The notes under the pieces were generated by a model. That model was not told the origin of the DNA. It did no database searches and saw only the letters and a list, made by a program, of their open reading frames with translations. Made by a program: the position numbers and the translations under genes. This document shows, piece by piece, positions 51,625-59,734 of a stretch of 64,000 nt of DNA. Position 1 is the first letter of the stretch, and the number at the start of each line of letters is the position of its first letter. This stretch comes from Shewanella sp. MR-4 (GTDB taxonomy: Bacteria; Pseudomonadota; Gammaproteobacteria; Enterobacterales; Shewanellaceae), in assembly GCF_000014685.1 (NCBI RefSeq), contig NC_008321.1, forward strand, positions 1,302,001-1,366,000, written 5' to 3'.

Positions 51625-51651
51625 AAAAAAGGGCCAACTGGCCCTTTTTTA
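51625..51651. terminator. Terminator after hpf
   Basis: AAAAAAGGGCC-AACT-GGCCCTTTTTT; symmetrical A/T tracts could also stop minus-strand transcripts from 52 kb. Confidence 0.9.
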
Positions 51652-51743
51652 TTGGCTGTGTGACACGTCCTAAATCAAATGGTAAAGCCATAATATTTAG
51701 AGCCAAGGCATTTATAAGCCAATCCTTAAATTTGCCGCATTTC

Positions 51744-52466
51744 TTAAATCAAAGAGAGCTGCAACCCCTTAAGCACGGCTTGGGTGCGGTCACGGCAATC
51801 GAGTTTAGCCAGTATGGTGGATACATGGTTTTTGACCGTGCCTTCGGCCAAAAACACTGCATTGGCAATTTCTTTATTGGAAAATCCCCCCGCCATAAAA
51901 CCTAAGATCTCCCGCTCGCGTTCGGATAATAAGTAGTGAGTCGGGCCGCTTTGCGCTGTTGCAGAGGATTGCTGCATCTGTTCAAGTACTGAAGGTTCAA
52001 TCAAGTGTCCGCCCTGGGCCACGATTTCGATGGCCTCAAGTAATTTATCCAGAGAGACATCTTTCAATAAGAAGCCATTCGCGCCCGCCTGCAGGCTATT
52101 TAAAAACAATTCGCTGTCATCAAAGGTGGTTAACATAATGACTGGTATGGAATTTTGTGCGGCGCGAAGCTGTTTTAGCAGACTGAGACCATCGAGCACT
52201 GGCATACGTATATCGCTTAAAAGCACATCTACGGCATCCGTTTGCAGCCGTTTTAGCGCCTCTTGACCATTCTCGGCCTGCCAGCTCACCTCGATATGCT
52301 GTGAGATGGCTATCAAGCTGGCGATACCCTGACGTACAAGCTGTTGATCTTCCACTAATCCTACTCTGATTGTGCGAGCGGTGGGCTGACCATAGGTTGT
52401 GACTTTATGCTGAGATTCCATGGGGGATTCATTCCTTGATTTAGCGTGTCGGTTTACATGACGCAT
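51744..52466 (-). CDS. NarL/LuxR-family response regulator
   Basis: 240 residues. The receiver domain starts at RVGLVEDQQLVRQGIASLI; the phospho-acceptor Asp is in DVLLSDIRMPVLDG (about residue 87), and VIMLTTFDDSELFLNSLQAGANGFLLKD completes it. The C-terminal LuxR helix-turn-helix is LSEREREILGFMAGGFSNKEIANAVFLAEGTVKNHVSTILAKLDCRDRTQAV. Its ATG overlaps the kinase stop as TAATG. If translation starts at the second Met (SPMESQHKV, residue 16) the protein loses only a non-conserved tail. Confidence 0.92.
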   Translation of the reverse strand: MRHVNRHAKSRNESPMESQHKVTTYGQPTARTIRVGLVEDQQLVRQGIASLIAISQHIEVSWQAENGQEALKRLQTDAVDVLLSDIRMPVLDGLSLLKQLRAAQNSIPVIMLTTFDDSELFLNSLQAGANGFLLKDVSLDKLLEAIEIVAQGGHLIEPSVLEQMQQSSATAQSGPTHYLLSEREREILGFMAGGFSNKEIANAVFLAEGTVKNHVSTILAKLDCRDRTQAVLKGLQLSLI

Positions 52467-53686
52467 TACAATGTGTTGCCGCGCGGTAGACGAATCATTA
52501 GCGAGCAGCCTTGAGTACGCGAACTGTCTACGCCTGCCTGATTAGCTTGCAAACGCGCACTGCCGTGAAAGGGAGATAACCTTTCTTGCATGCTACTTAG
52601 CCCAACACCCTGAGAGGGGCTTTGGCTAATTCCTTGGCCATTATCTTTAAGGCAAATGATAAGCTCGGCTTGCTCCTCTTGCATCGACAGCGTGAGTTGA
52701 TTGGCTTTGCCATGGCGCACAGCATTACTTATTCCTTCCTGCAACACGAGCAATAAGGCTTGGGCCAGTTCAGTCGACTGGAGCGGCATTAACGATTCAT
52801 ACTGCAGGCTAACATTGGGTAAACGGCTTACAATGGCATCGAGCGGCGGCGTTAAATCGAGACCAATATTCACCCGCTGAGCCCGAACTACGGCGCGGAT
52901 GCTCTCTAATAATTCCTTGGCAAGTGATTTACTCTGATTGACTGTGGGTTTGAGCTCCGTAGGCGCTTGATGACTTAAGAGCTCAAGTTGCAACGATAAC
53001 GCCGTGAGCTGGTGGCCGAGAATATCGTGCAGATCCCGTGAGATCCTCAACCTTTCTTGCTGTTCGCTAGTTTGGCTCAGCAAGGCTCTGGTGGCGATAA
53101 GTTGTTGGTTAAGATGTTCCTGTATCCGGCGAGACTCGCGCTCGGATAATCTCGCTTGGCTACTGCTGTAGGCAAACAGTTGAAACCCCATGTAAATAAG
53201 CACATTAATCATCACACTGTTTGAGGTTTGTGCGTGCAGGATCAGGTAATAACCAAGATTGGCTAACAGGATCTGTGCAATCGCGACGCGGCGATTAAAA
53301 AATTCTGGCAAGAGCGAGGCCCAAATCACCAGCAGAATGGGGAGCAATGGATGTTGACTCAACAGCATCAATCCGAAGACGCTGCCGACGAGTGCGGTGC
53401 TTAACAGCCTGCTTAGATTGAGGTTTTTTCGGGGGAAGTCCAGCGTCGTTAATAACAAGAAGAACAAGATAAACAAGGAATAAAGGGCGATATGGCTAAA
53501 GGTCGCGAGCGTGGGGAGCTTTGCTTGCATATCCTGATTGAGCCCTAGCCAAGCGACGAGCGCCCAGGTGAGGCTGCCTGCGCCAATCAGCATAGTTTCT
53601 GCTCTAGTTAATCGATTTCCCTGCACCAGCTTGTTTCCTTTTATTAACATTTTCATCCATTCTAAGGCAAGAATGGGATAAGTCAC
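52466..53686 (-). CDS. DesK/NarX-type sensor histidine kinase
   Basis: 406 residues. About six membrane helices occupy residues 30-185, with no large periplasmic loop, as in DesK. The dimerisation domain has RISRDLHDILGHQLTALSLQLELL (His near 225) and the ATPase has NAVRHGKANQL, KDNGQGISQSPSQGVGLSSMQERL. Pairs with the downstream regulator. The membrane-embedded input suggests sensing of a membrane property, but the signal is unknown. Confidence 0.92.
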   Translation of the reverse strand: MTYPILALEWMKMLIKGNKLVQGNRLTRAETMLIGAGSLTWALVAWLGLNQDMQAKLPTLATFSHIALYSLFILFFLLLTTLDFPRKNLNLSRLLSTALVGSVFGLMLLSQHPLLPILLVIWASLLPEFFNRRVAIAQILLANLGYYLILHAQTSNSVMINVLIYMGFQLFAYSSSQARLSERESRRIQEHLNQQLIATRALLSQTSEQQERLRISRDLHDILGHQLTALSLQLELLSHQAPTELKPTVNQSKSLAKELLESIRAVVRAQRVNIGLDLTPPLDAIVSRLPNVSLQYESLMPLQSTELAQALLLVLQEGISNAVRHGKANQLTLSMQEEQAELIICLKDNGQGISQSPSQGVGLSSMQERLSPFHGSARLQANQAGVDSSRTQGCSLMIRLPRGNTL

Positions 53687-53768
53687 TATGGCAAATATGA
53701 CTAGGTGTTAATGCAAGTCTACTCATTAGCAATTTGATTTATTTCACTAAAATGTCATCAAACTTGGC

Positions 53769-53797
53769 TTGATCTTCTTTAGCGACTGGCATAACTT
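53769..53797 (+). promoter_or_regulatory. Candidate promoter of the leader peptide/hydrolase unit
   Basis: TTGATC (53769-53774), a 17-base spacer and TAACTT (53792-53797). If used, transcription would begin at or beside the leader ATG at 53804. Weak by consensus. Confidence 0.35.
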
Positions 53798-53803
53798 GGC
53801 CCT

Positions 53804-53869
53804 ATGCACAAATTTACCGTTTACTTCACCCACACTACGACCACAACTGCTTCGGCGGTGCGTGCGTAG
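53804..53869 (+). CDS. Putative threonine-rich leader peptide
   Basis: 21 codons with Thr at positions 5, 9 and 11-15, five in a row, then ASAVRA and a TAG. 29 bases after the stop begins an intrinsic terminator, the same layout as thrL (25 bases). GGCGG (53854-53858) near the leader end can pair with CCGCC of the terminator 5' arm, as an antiterminator would. No clear ribosome binding site is seen. The downstream gene is a cysteine hydrolase, with no known link to threonine. Confidence 0.55.
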   Translation: MHKFTVYFTHTTTTTASAVRA

Positions 53870-53898
53870 CGATTTGTGCTTCAAAAAATCGATTACTC

Positions 53899-53929
53899 AA
53901 CCCCGCCCAAAGTGGCGGGGTTGTTTTTT
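53899..53929 (+). terminator. Putative attenuator before the hydrolase gene
   Basis: AACCCCGCC (53899-53907) and GGCGGGGTT (53914-53922), a perfect 9-bp stem with loop CAAAGT, then TTTTTT at 53924-53929. It stands 32 bases before the hydrolase ATG, so readthrough is needed to express the gene. Confidence 0.8.
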
Positions 53930-53961
53930 CCGTCTTTTGGGCAATAACGCTGGAGAATGTG

Positions 53962-54507
53962 ATGGATAACATGAGCTTGCCTAAAACTGCGCTGTTAATA
54001 ATTGATATGCAGCAGGGGCTGTTTTACGCCGATGCGCCGCCCTTTAATCGGGAACAGGTGCTAAATAATATCAATCTCTTAATTGCTAAAGCCCGTGAGG
54101 CCGGGGCACCGATTTGGGCGGTTCGCCATACGGGGCCAGAAGGTTCCCCCATTGCCGCCGGAACGGCAAATTGGCAATTGATAGAATCCTTAGCGATTAA
54201 TCCACAGCTGGATAATATCTTTGATAAAACCAAGCCAAGTTGTTTTTATCAAACCGGATTAGCAGAGGCGTTAGCCCATGAGGGGGTCAGCGAGCTGGTG
54301 ATAGTGGGGATGAAAACCCAGTATTGTATCGATACCAATTGTCGGATTGCGGCTGTACTTGGCTGGCAGGTGGTGTTAGCCGATGATGCGCATACTTGTA
54401 TGGATACGGCGCAGCTCTCGGCAGAGGCGATTATTGCTCACCATAATGCCACGCTCCAAGGCGCCTTTGTGCGTTTAGCCAAGAGTGCGGATATCGTATT
54501 TCGTTAA
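53962..54507 (+). CDS. Isochorismatase-family cysteine hydrolase
   Basis: 181 residues. The catalytic triad is visible: Asp in ALLIIDMQQG (about residue 15), Lys in DKTKPSCF (about residue 91) and Cys in IVGMKTQYCIDTNCR (about residue 118), with the usual cis-peptide region GMKTQYC. The family contains nicotinamidases, isochorismatases and amide hydrolases; the substrate is not clear. The ATG at 53962 has GGAG 6 bases before; a GTG immediately upstream is also possible. It sits behind a threonine-rich leader and terminator. Confidence 0.92.
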   Translation: MDNMSLPKTALLIIDMQQGLFYADAPPFNREQVLNNINLLIAKAREAGAPIWAVRHTGPEGSPIAAGTANWQLIESLAINPQLDNIFDKTKPSCFYQTGLAEALAHEGVSELVIVGMKTQYCIDTNCRIAAVLGWQVVLADDAHTCMDTAQLSAEAIIAHHNATLQGAFVRLAKSADIVFR

Positions 54508-54518
54508 TATCCGCAAAC

Positions 54519-54547
54519 AAAAACGCAGCCATTAGGCTGCGTTTTTT
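54519..54547. terminator. Bidirectional terminator between hydrolase and yebC-like gene
   Basis: AAAACGCAGCC-ATTA-GGCTGCGTTTTTT. Confidence 0.92.
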
Positions 54548-54562
54548 GATATCAGAATCAAC

Positions 54563-55285
54563 TTATTCTTGAATGTCTGCATTGTGATACACGTTTTGCA
54601 CGTCGTCACAATCTTCTAATGCGGCAATAAACTTATCGAATGTCGCGATATCTTCGCCAGACACAGGCGTCATGTTCTGTGGTACGAAGGTGATGTTTTC
54701 CACTTCGAAGTTGATGTCTGGCATCGCATCGGTCAGTGCGGTTTTCACTTTGAAGAACTCAGTGTGCGGCGCGATAACGCTGATCATGCCGTTTTCCACT
54801 TCGACGTCGTTTACATCGGCATCGGCCATCATCAGGATCTCGAGGATGGCATCTTCGTCTTCACCCGGGAATACGAACACAGCAGATTGATCAAACATGT
54901 GGCCCACAGTGCCTGGGGTGCCGAGTTTGGCATCGTTCTTCACGAAGGCTTGACGTACTTCGGTGAAGGTACGTTTTACGTTGTCGGTTAAGCAGTCCAC
55001 GATAACCATACAGTTACCTGGGCCGAAACCTTCATAACGAGCTGTATCATAATCTTCACCGCCGCCACCCTTGGCTTTATCAATAGCACGTTCGATAACG
55101 TGTGCCGGCACTTGGTCTTTCTTAGCGCGTTCGATTAAACGGCGAAGTGATAAGTTGCCGTCTGGCTCAACACCACCTTGCTTGGCGACTACGTAAATTT
55201 CTTTACCGTAGCGCGAGTAGAGGCGGGTTTTCTGGCCAGCTGTTTTCGCCATGGATTCTTTACGGTTTTGATATGCTCTGCCCAT
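54563..55285 (-). CDS. YebC/PmpR family protein (YeeN-like)
   Basis: 240 residues. The conserved signature is KTAGQKTRLYSRYGKEIYVVAKQGG with RRLIERAKKDQVPAHVIERAIDKAKGG, and then YEGFGPGNCMVIVDCLTDNVKRT. It resembles E. coli YeeN more than YebC. Members act as transcriptional regulators or, in recent work on YebC proteins, as translation factors that relieve stalling at polyproline; which applies here is unknown. Convergent with the hydrolase gene. Confidence 0.9.
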   Translation of the reverse strand: MGRAYQNRKESMAKTAGQKTRLYSRYGKEIYVVAKQGGVEPDGNLSLRRLIERAKKDQVPAHVIERAIDKAKGGGGEDYDTARYEGFGPGNCMVIVDCLTDNVKRTFTEVRQAFVKNDAKLGTPGTVGHMFDQSAVFVFPGEDEDAILEILMMADADVNDVEVENGMISVIAPHTEFFKVKTALTDAMPDINFEVENITFVPQNMTPVSGEDIATFDKFIAALEDCDDVQNVYHNADIQE

Positions 55286-55673
55286 CTTGATCTCGTTAGC
55301 TCAAAAAAATTGCGCCGATATTAGCAGTTTTAAGTCTGATTGTGCAGTCACTCTCGCGGGAATTATTGCCGATAAAGCGATGGATACCACATTTTAAGAT
55401 GGCATTTATTGCTGACACTTTTGGTTCCAGAGCGTGTGCAATTCGGTCATATCTATACTAAGGTCTAATGCCATAAGCGCTGTAGAGTGCTGATGATAGC
55501 AAGATAGGTTATATTTCCTAAGGGCGAATAGTTCAATTCAGTCAGAGGGATAGACTCACTATACCGTTCTTAATCTTGTCTGCTCCGCTTGGCTTAGGCG
55601 AATCGAATGGTAAAGGATAGCCAGTGAATCTCCGCTTCTCTCACTTCCTTATCAGTCTTCAGTGAGAAACATT
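55286..55673. other. Divergent intergenic region, yebC-like gene and chemoreceptor
   Basis: No gene recognised. It should contain a promoter for each divergent gene; no strong consensus pair or repeat was noted. Confidence 0.4.
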
Positions 55674-57245
55674 ATGGAATTACAACATAAAGTCGCCATT
55701 GCGCTCAGCTTCGTTTTAGTCGTACTCAGTAGCCTGTTACTCAACGCAATAGCACTGTCCGGTTTAACCCAGGCATTGGTGTTGGGGGTCATTGTCTGTG
55801 CTTGGGTGTTGTGGATTGTGCAGCGCTTTTTTAGCCATAACGCGCCAGAGCCTGAGCAAGTGGTGAAATCATTTAAATCTATCAACTCGCCAGAGCATGA
55901 GATAAGCGTGCAAACCAGTAAGATTGCGATTGGCTCGGCCGAGGTGTCGCATTTTATTGATCTATTGAATAAATCCATCGAGTCCAATGGCGAACATGCC
56001 AGTGCCATCGCGGTGGCTGCGTCAGAATTAAGCCATACCACGGCGCTGTTAGGCGACAATGCCACGCATATTTTAGGGCAAACTCAAGAGGCGGAGCGTT
56101 TAAGTGTGCAGGGGCGTATCCAAGCACAAAAGGGTGTATCGGCGATTGAATCCCTCAGTAGCGACATCAATACCGCCGCACAGCAGGTGCAAGCGTTAAA
56201 GTCTAAAGCCGAGCAAATTCAAAAAATTACCGAAGTGATTAACTCTGTTGCCGAGCAAACGAACTTACTGGCTCTCAATGCTGCCATTGAGGCGGCGCGG
56301 GCGGGCGAGCAGGGGCGTGGTTTTGCCGTGGTTGCAGATGAGGTTCGCAGCCTTGCGGGAAAAACGGCAGGAGCGACCAAAGATATTGGTAAGATGTTGC
56401 TCGAAATCCGCGCCGAAACTGATAAAACCTCGGGGCTGATGGAGCAGGTTGTCTCACAAACCGCCGATGTGGTTTCTGCGATGGGGACGCTCGATGGCCA
56501 CTTTACCGACATTTCGACTTCAGTGACCCACTCGGCGCAATCCCTTAGCGATATGGAAGACTCTCTCAAGCAATATAACCACACGACCAATGAGATAAGC
56601 AGCTCGGTGACCCAGATCCGTGACTCACTCACAGTGACAGGTAAACAAAGCCACAAACTCTCGGAGCAGGCGTTTACTCTGTCATTAACCACTGAGGGTA
56701 TTTTCAGAGCCCTAGCGAATTGGGATACCCATACCTTTGACCAACAAGTGTTATTACTCGCCAATGAAGCGGCTAAAGCCTGTGGCGAAAAACTCTCCCA
56801 GGGATTAGCGAATCGTAGTTTTACCGAGACTGAATTGTTTAATCCACAATATCAACCAATTGCGAATACTCAGCCACAAAAGTATAGCACGGCCTTTGAC
56901 CGCTATACCGATCAACATTTTCCAGCCATACAAGAGCCGATCCTCGCCAAGCACAGTGAGATAGTGTATGCCGGCGCCGTGGATAGAAAAGGTTATTTCC
57001 CGACCCACAATAAACGCTTTAGCCAAGCCTTAACTGGTAAGGTAGAAATTGATATGGTGCATAATCGCACTAAGCGTTTGTTTAACGACCCGACTGGAAT
57101 ACGCTGCGGCGCCCATACTGAGCCTGTGCTGCTGCAAACCTATAAGCGGGATACCGGGGAAGTGATGCATGATTTGTCCGTCCCGATTTATGTCAATGGC
57201 AAACATTGGGGCGGTTTTAGGATTGGATTTAAGGCGAAATCTTAA
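55674..57245 (+). CDS. Chemoreceptor with a C-terminal sensory-like domain
   Basis: 523 residues. Two N-terminal helices (IALSFVLVVLSSLLLNAIALSG and ALVLGVIVCAWVLWIVQRF) with almost no periplasmic loop. It is followed by the MCP signalling domain (LALNAAIEAARAGEQGRGFAVVADEVRSLAGKTAGATKDI, about residues 195-235). After it, residues about 375-523 form an extra domain (DRYTDQHFPAIQE..., YAGAVDRKGYFPTHNKRFSQ, NRTKRLFNDPTGIRCG, PVLLQTYKRDTGEVMHDLSVPIYVNGKHWGGF). This layout places the sensor-like module on the cytoplasmic C-terminal side. The start is the ATG at 55674; a GTG four codons upstream is also possible. Confidence 0.88.
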   Translation: MELQHKVAIALSFVLVVLSSLLLNAIALSGLTQALVLGVIVCAWVLWIVQRFFSHNAPEPEQVVKSFKSINSPEHEISVQTSKIAIGSAEVSHFIDLLNKSIESNGEHASAIAVAASELSHTTALLGDNATHILGQTQEAERLSVQGRIQAQKGVSAIESLSSDINTAAQQVQALKSKAEQIQKITEVINSVAEQTNLLALNAAIEAARAGEQGRGFAVVADEVRSLAGKTAGATKDIGKMLLEIRAETDKTSGLMEQVVSQTADVVSAMGTLDGHFTDISTSVTHSAQSLSDMEDSLKQYNHTTNEISSSVTQIRDSLTVTGKQSHKLSEQAFTLSLTTEGIFRALANWDTHTFDQQVLLLANEAAKACGEKLSQGLANRSFTETELFNPQYQPIANTQPQKYSTAFDRYTDQHFPAIQEPILAKHSEIVYAGAVDRKGYFPTHNKRFSQALTGKVEIDMVHNRTKRLFNDPTGIRCGAHTEPVLLQTYKRDTGEVMHDLSVPIYVNGKHWGGFRIGFKAKS

Positions 57246-57560
57246 TTAGTGTATTTATTCTAGGTTTAGTGCATAACGACGCAGAATAAAATGTTGACCA
57301 GTTGTGATCTTTGGCGCGTATTCGCTTAACAGAATAGAAATAGTTTGGCATCTATTTGCCGAAGTGCTTAAATAAGTGGATATTCATGGCGCTAAGATTT
57401 TCCTAAGGGTTGTTTTTAGGCTTGTCGCATGATGTTTTTATAGTTTTTTGATTTTTAAAGGTAAAATGCATCTTGGAGTTTTGTTGTTATAAGAGATGAA
57501 GGGAGACTCTTGCCACTTTGATCGATAGCAGTAGATTCTGCTTAATGTGAGTTAAAAGTT
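57246..57560. other. Intergenic stretch downstream of the chemoreceptor
   Basis: AT-rich; no gene, repeat or clear terminator recognised. Presumably holds the promoter of the 74-codon gene. Confidence 0.4.
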
Positions 57561-57785
57561 ATGCAAGCAACACAAGCGACAGTTACCGTTTTGTATTATG
57601 ACGCGCCAGTCGGGTTAATTATGCACAACGCGGTGTTAGAAGGTTTACCTGTGAGCGATTCCGGTCGTGTGATGATACCTGCGAGTTTTCGTAAGGGAAA
57701 ATCCATCATCGCCGTGCTTGAAGGTGAGTGTAAAATATTGAACTCACTCGGTGAGCGGGTATTTGCGCAGGCTAATATAGGTTAA
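57561..57785 (+). CDS. Small conserved protein, TIGR02922/DUF2375-like
   Basis: 74 residues, MQATQATVTVLYYDAPVGLIMHNAVLEGLPVSDSGRVMIPASFRKGKSIIAVLEGECKILNSLGERV pattern. I recognise this as a small family restricted largely to Shewanella and relatives (TIGR02922), of unknown role. No signal peptide. Stands alone between a chemoreceptor and the TetR gene. Confidence 0.8.
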   Translation: MQATQATVTVLYYDAPVGLIMHNAVLEGLPVSDSGRVMIPASFRKGKSIIAVLEGECKILNSLGERVFAQANIG

Positions 57786-57888
57786 TAAAAACGAAAAATA
57801 GCACTGGTAACACTTGAAACTTAAAGGACGATAAGTGGATTTATTGTCCTTTTGCGTTTTTGGGGCTGCTTAACTAAGCACGCCGTTT

Positions 57889-58470
57889 TTATCTGCAGAC
57901 ATCATCAAACAATTTATCGGCCAATTGTTGCAGGATTTCCGCCTGCGGATGGGTATGGGCAAAGGTTCTTAACCCATAAATACCCATCATCAAGTATTGC
58001 GCCCGCTGCTCACTGTTAAGCTCGCCTTGCAACATCCCTTGGGAGGCTGCTAATTCAAATTGTGCCGTCAACGCATTCTGCCAAAGCATGAGGTTTTGAC
58101 TGATAATGTTTTGGATTTCATCATCTTGTTCTGCAATTTCATTTAACGCTTTAGTGAGCAAACAAGCTTGCTGGCTATCGCAGCTTAAACATTCGACCAC
58201 GATATTGTCCAAGTAGGTCTTTAAATTACCCAGCACGGGACGGCTATTGGAGAAGATAAGCTTGAACTGCTCGTTTCTATCCTGCTGATATTGCTCGATA
58301 GCGGCGATCAGCAATCCACGCTTATTGCTAAAGGCGCAATAAATGGAACCGGGATGTAACCCCGTTGCTTGGGTCAGATCCTGCATGCTGGTTTTGGTGT
58401 ATCCCTTGTGCATAAAGGCGGCCATCGCCCCCCTGAGCACCTGCGCCCTATCAAACTCTGCGTTTCGCAT
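57889..58470 (-). CDS. TetR-family transcriptional regulator
   Basis: 193 residues. The N-terminal HTH is FDRAQVLRGAMAAFMHKGYTKTSMQDLTQATGLHPGSIYCAFSNKRGLLIAAIEQY. The ligand domain has paired Cys (VVECLSCDSQQACLL, about residues 91-106), reminiscent of electrophile-sensing regulators such as NemR. The start at 58470 has GAGGTGAG 6 bases upstream; a GTG six codons earlier is also open. Divergent from the old yellow enzyme gene; palindromic sites lie between them. Confidence 0.92.
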   Translation of the reverse strand: MRNAEFDRAQVLRGAMAAFMHKGYTKTSMQDLTQATGLHPGSIYCAFSNKRGLLIAAIEQYQQDRNEQFKLIFSNSRPVLGNLKTYLDNIVVECLSCDSQQACLLTKALNEIAEQDDEIQNIISQNLMLWQNALTAQFELAASQGMLQGELNSEQRAQYLMMGIYGLRTFAHTHPQAEILQQLADKLFDDVCR

Positions 58471-58540
58471 TGCAATCTCACCTCTCACCGATACTTGCGG
58501 CTGATTCTAACTAATTTTGAACAAACATTCAAAAATGTTC

Positions 58541-58584
58541 TTGAATGATCGTTCAAATAAGAATATCTTGAATGCACATTCAAG
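58541..58584. promoter_or_regulatory. Two palindromic operator-like sites in the TetR/OYE intergenic region
   Basis: TTGAATGATCGTTCAA (58541-58556) and CTTGAATGCACATTCAAG (58567-58584), both near-perfect palindromes sharing the arms TTGAAT/ATTCAA, with a related ACATTCAA stretch at 58526. They flank the start region of the old yellow enzyme gene and probably bind the divergently encoded TetR regulator. Confidence 0.7.
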
Positions 58585-58599
58585 AATGGGGCAACAGCA

Positions 58600-59667
58600 A
58601 TGACGATTGAACATGCAGCGAATTCCGTGGGTAATTTATTCGATACCTACACACTTAATGACACTATTACCTTAAAAAACCGTATTTTAATGGCGCCATT
58701 AACGCGCTGTATGGCCGATGCGGATTTAGTACCGACCGATGACATGGTGGCTTACTATGCTCGCCGCGCCGAAGCGGGATTGATTATCTCCGAAGCGACG
58801 ATCATTCGCCCTGATGGTCAAGGTTACCCAAATACGCCCGGCATTTTTAATCAAGCGCAGATCGCCGGTTGGCGTAAAGTGACGGATGCTGTGCATGCCA
58901 ACGGCGGCAAGATTTTTGTGCAGTTATGGCATACTGGCCGTGTCGCGCACCCACATTTCTTCGGTGGCGGCGATGTACTGGCGCCTTCGGCTGAAAAAGT
59001 AGAGGGCAGTGTGCCCAGAATGCGTGAGCTGACCTATGTCACTCCAAAAGCGGCAACTCTTGAAGATATTCAGGGTTTAGTCCGCGATTATGCGAAAGCG
59101 GCCGAAAACGCGATTGAAGCCGGATTCGATGGGGTTGAGATCCACGGTGCAAACGGATATTTAATCGATGCATTCTTACACCATGACAGCAACCGTCGTA
59201 CCGATGAATACGGCGGCACACCGGCCAATATGTCACGCTTTGCCTTAGAAGTGGTTGATGCGATTGCGGCGCGTATTGGTAAAGACAGAACCGGTCTTCG
59301 AATTTCTCCCGGCGCCTATTTCAATATGGCTGTCGATAACCGTGACCGCGCCGTGTTTGATTACCTGTTACCTGAGCTCGAAAAACGTGAACTGGCCTTT
59401 GTGCATATCGGTATCTTCGACGACAGCATGGAGTTTGATTACTTAGATGGCCGTGTTTCTAGCTATGTGCGTGCTAACTATGGCAAAACCTTAGTGGGTG
59501 TAGGTGGTTACAGCGCCCAATCGGCAAGTGAAGCGATTGCCGCCGATAAGTTTGATTTAATTGCGATTGGTCGTCCCTTTATTGCCAACCCAGATTATGT
59601 GGCAAGAGTGCGCCAAGGTCATGAATTGGTGACCTATAGCGATGAAATGCTGGCAAGCTTGGTGTAA
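58600..59667 (+). CDS. Old yellow enzyme family NADH:flavin oxidoreductase
   Basis: FMN ene-reductase acting on electrophilic alkenes and nitro compounds (NemA/OYE type). 355 residues. The family landmarks are RILMAPLTRCMADADLVPTDDMVAYYARRAEAGLIISEATII, LWHTGRVAHP, EIHGANGYLIDAFLHHDSNRRTDEYGG (substrate-binding His/Asn pair) and the FMN phosphate region GVGGYSAQSA...DLIAIGRPFIANPD. Under likely control of the divergent TetR regulator, a NemR/NemA-like arrangement. Ends in a clear terminator. Confidence 0.95.
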   Translation: MTIEHAANSVGNLFDTYTLNDTITLKNRILMAPLTRCMADADLVPTDDMVAYYARRAEAGLIISEATIIRPDGQGYPNTPGIFNQAQIAGWRKVTDAVHANGGKIFVQLWHTGRVAHPHFFGGGDVLAPSAEKVEGSVPRMRELTYVTPKAATLEDIQGLVRDYAKAAENAIEAGFDGVEIHGANGYLIDAFLHHDSNRRTDEYGGTPANMSRFALEVVDAIAARIGKDRTGLRISPGAYFNMAVDNRDRAVFDYLLPELEKRELAFVHIGIFDDSMEFDYLDGRVSSYVRANYGKTLVGVGGYSAQSASEAIAADKFDLIAIGRPFIANPDYVARVRQGHELVTYSDEMLASLV

Positions 59668-59691
59668 CTCAGAGCAGCAATTACCGATAAG

Positions 59692-59718
59692 AAAGGGTTA
59701 GCTTAGCTAACCCTTTTT
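59692..59718 (+). terminator. Terminator of the old yellow enzyme gene
   Basis: AAAGGGTTAGC-TTA-GCTAACCCTTT, an 11-bp stem, then TT. Its A-rich left side may also help the convergent protease gene. Confidence 0.9.
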
Positions 59719-59734
59719 GCTTTTGGTCCAACTA

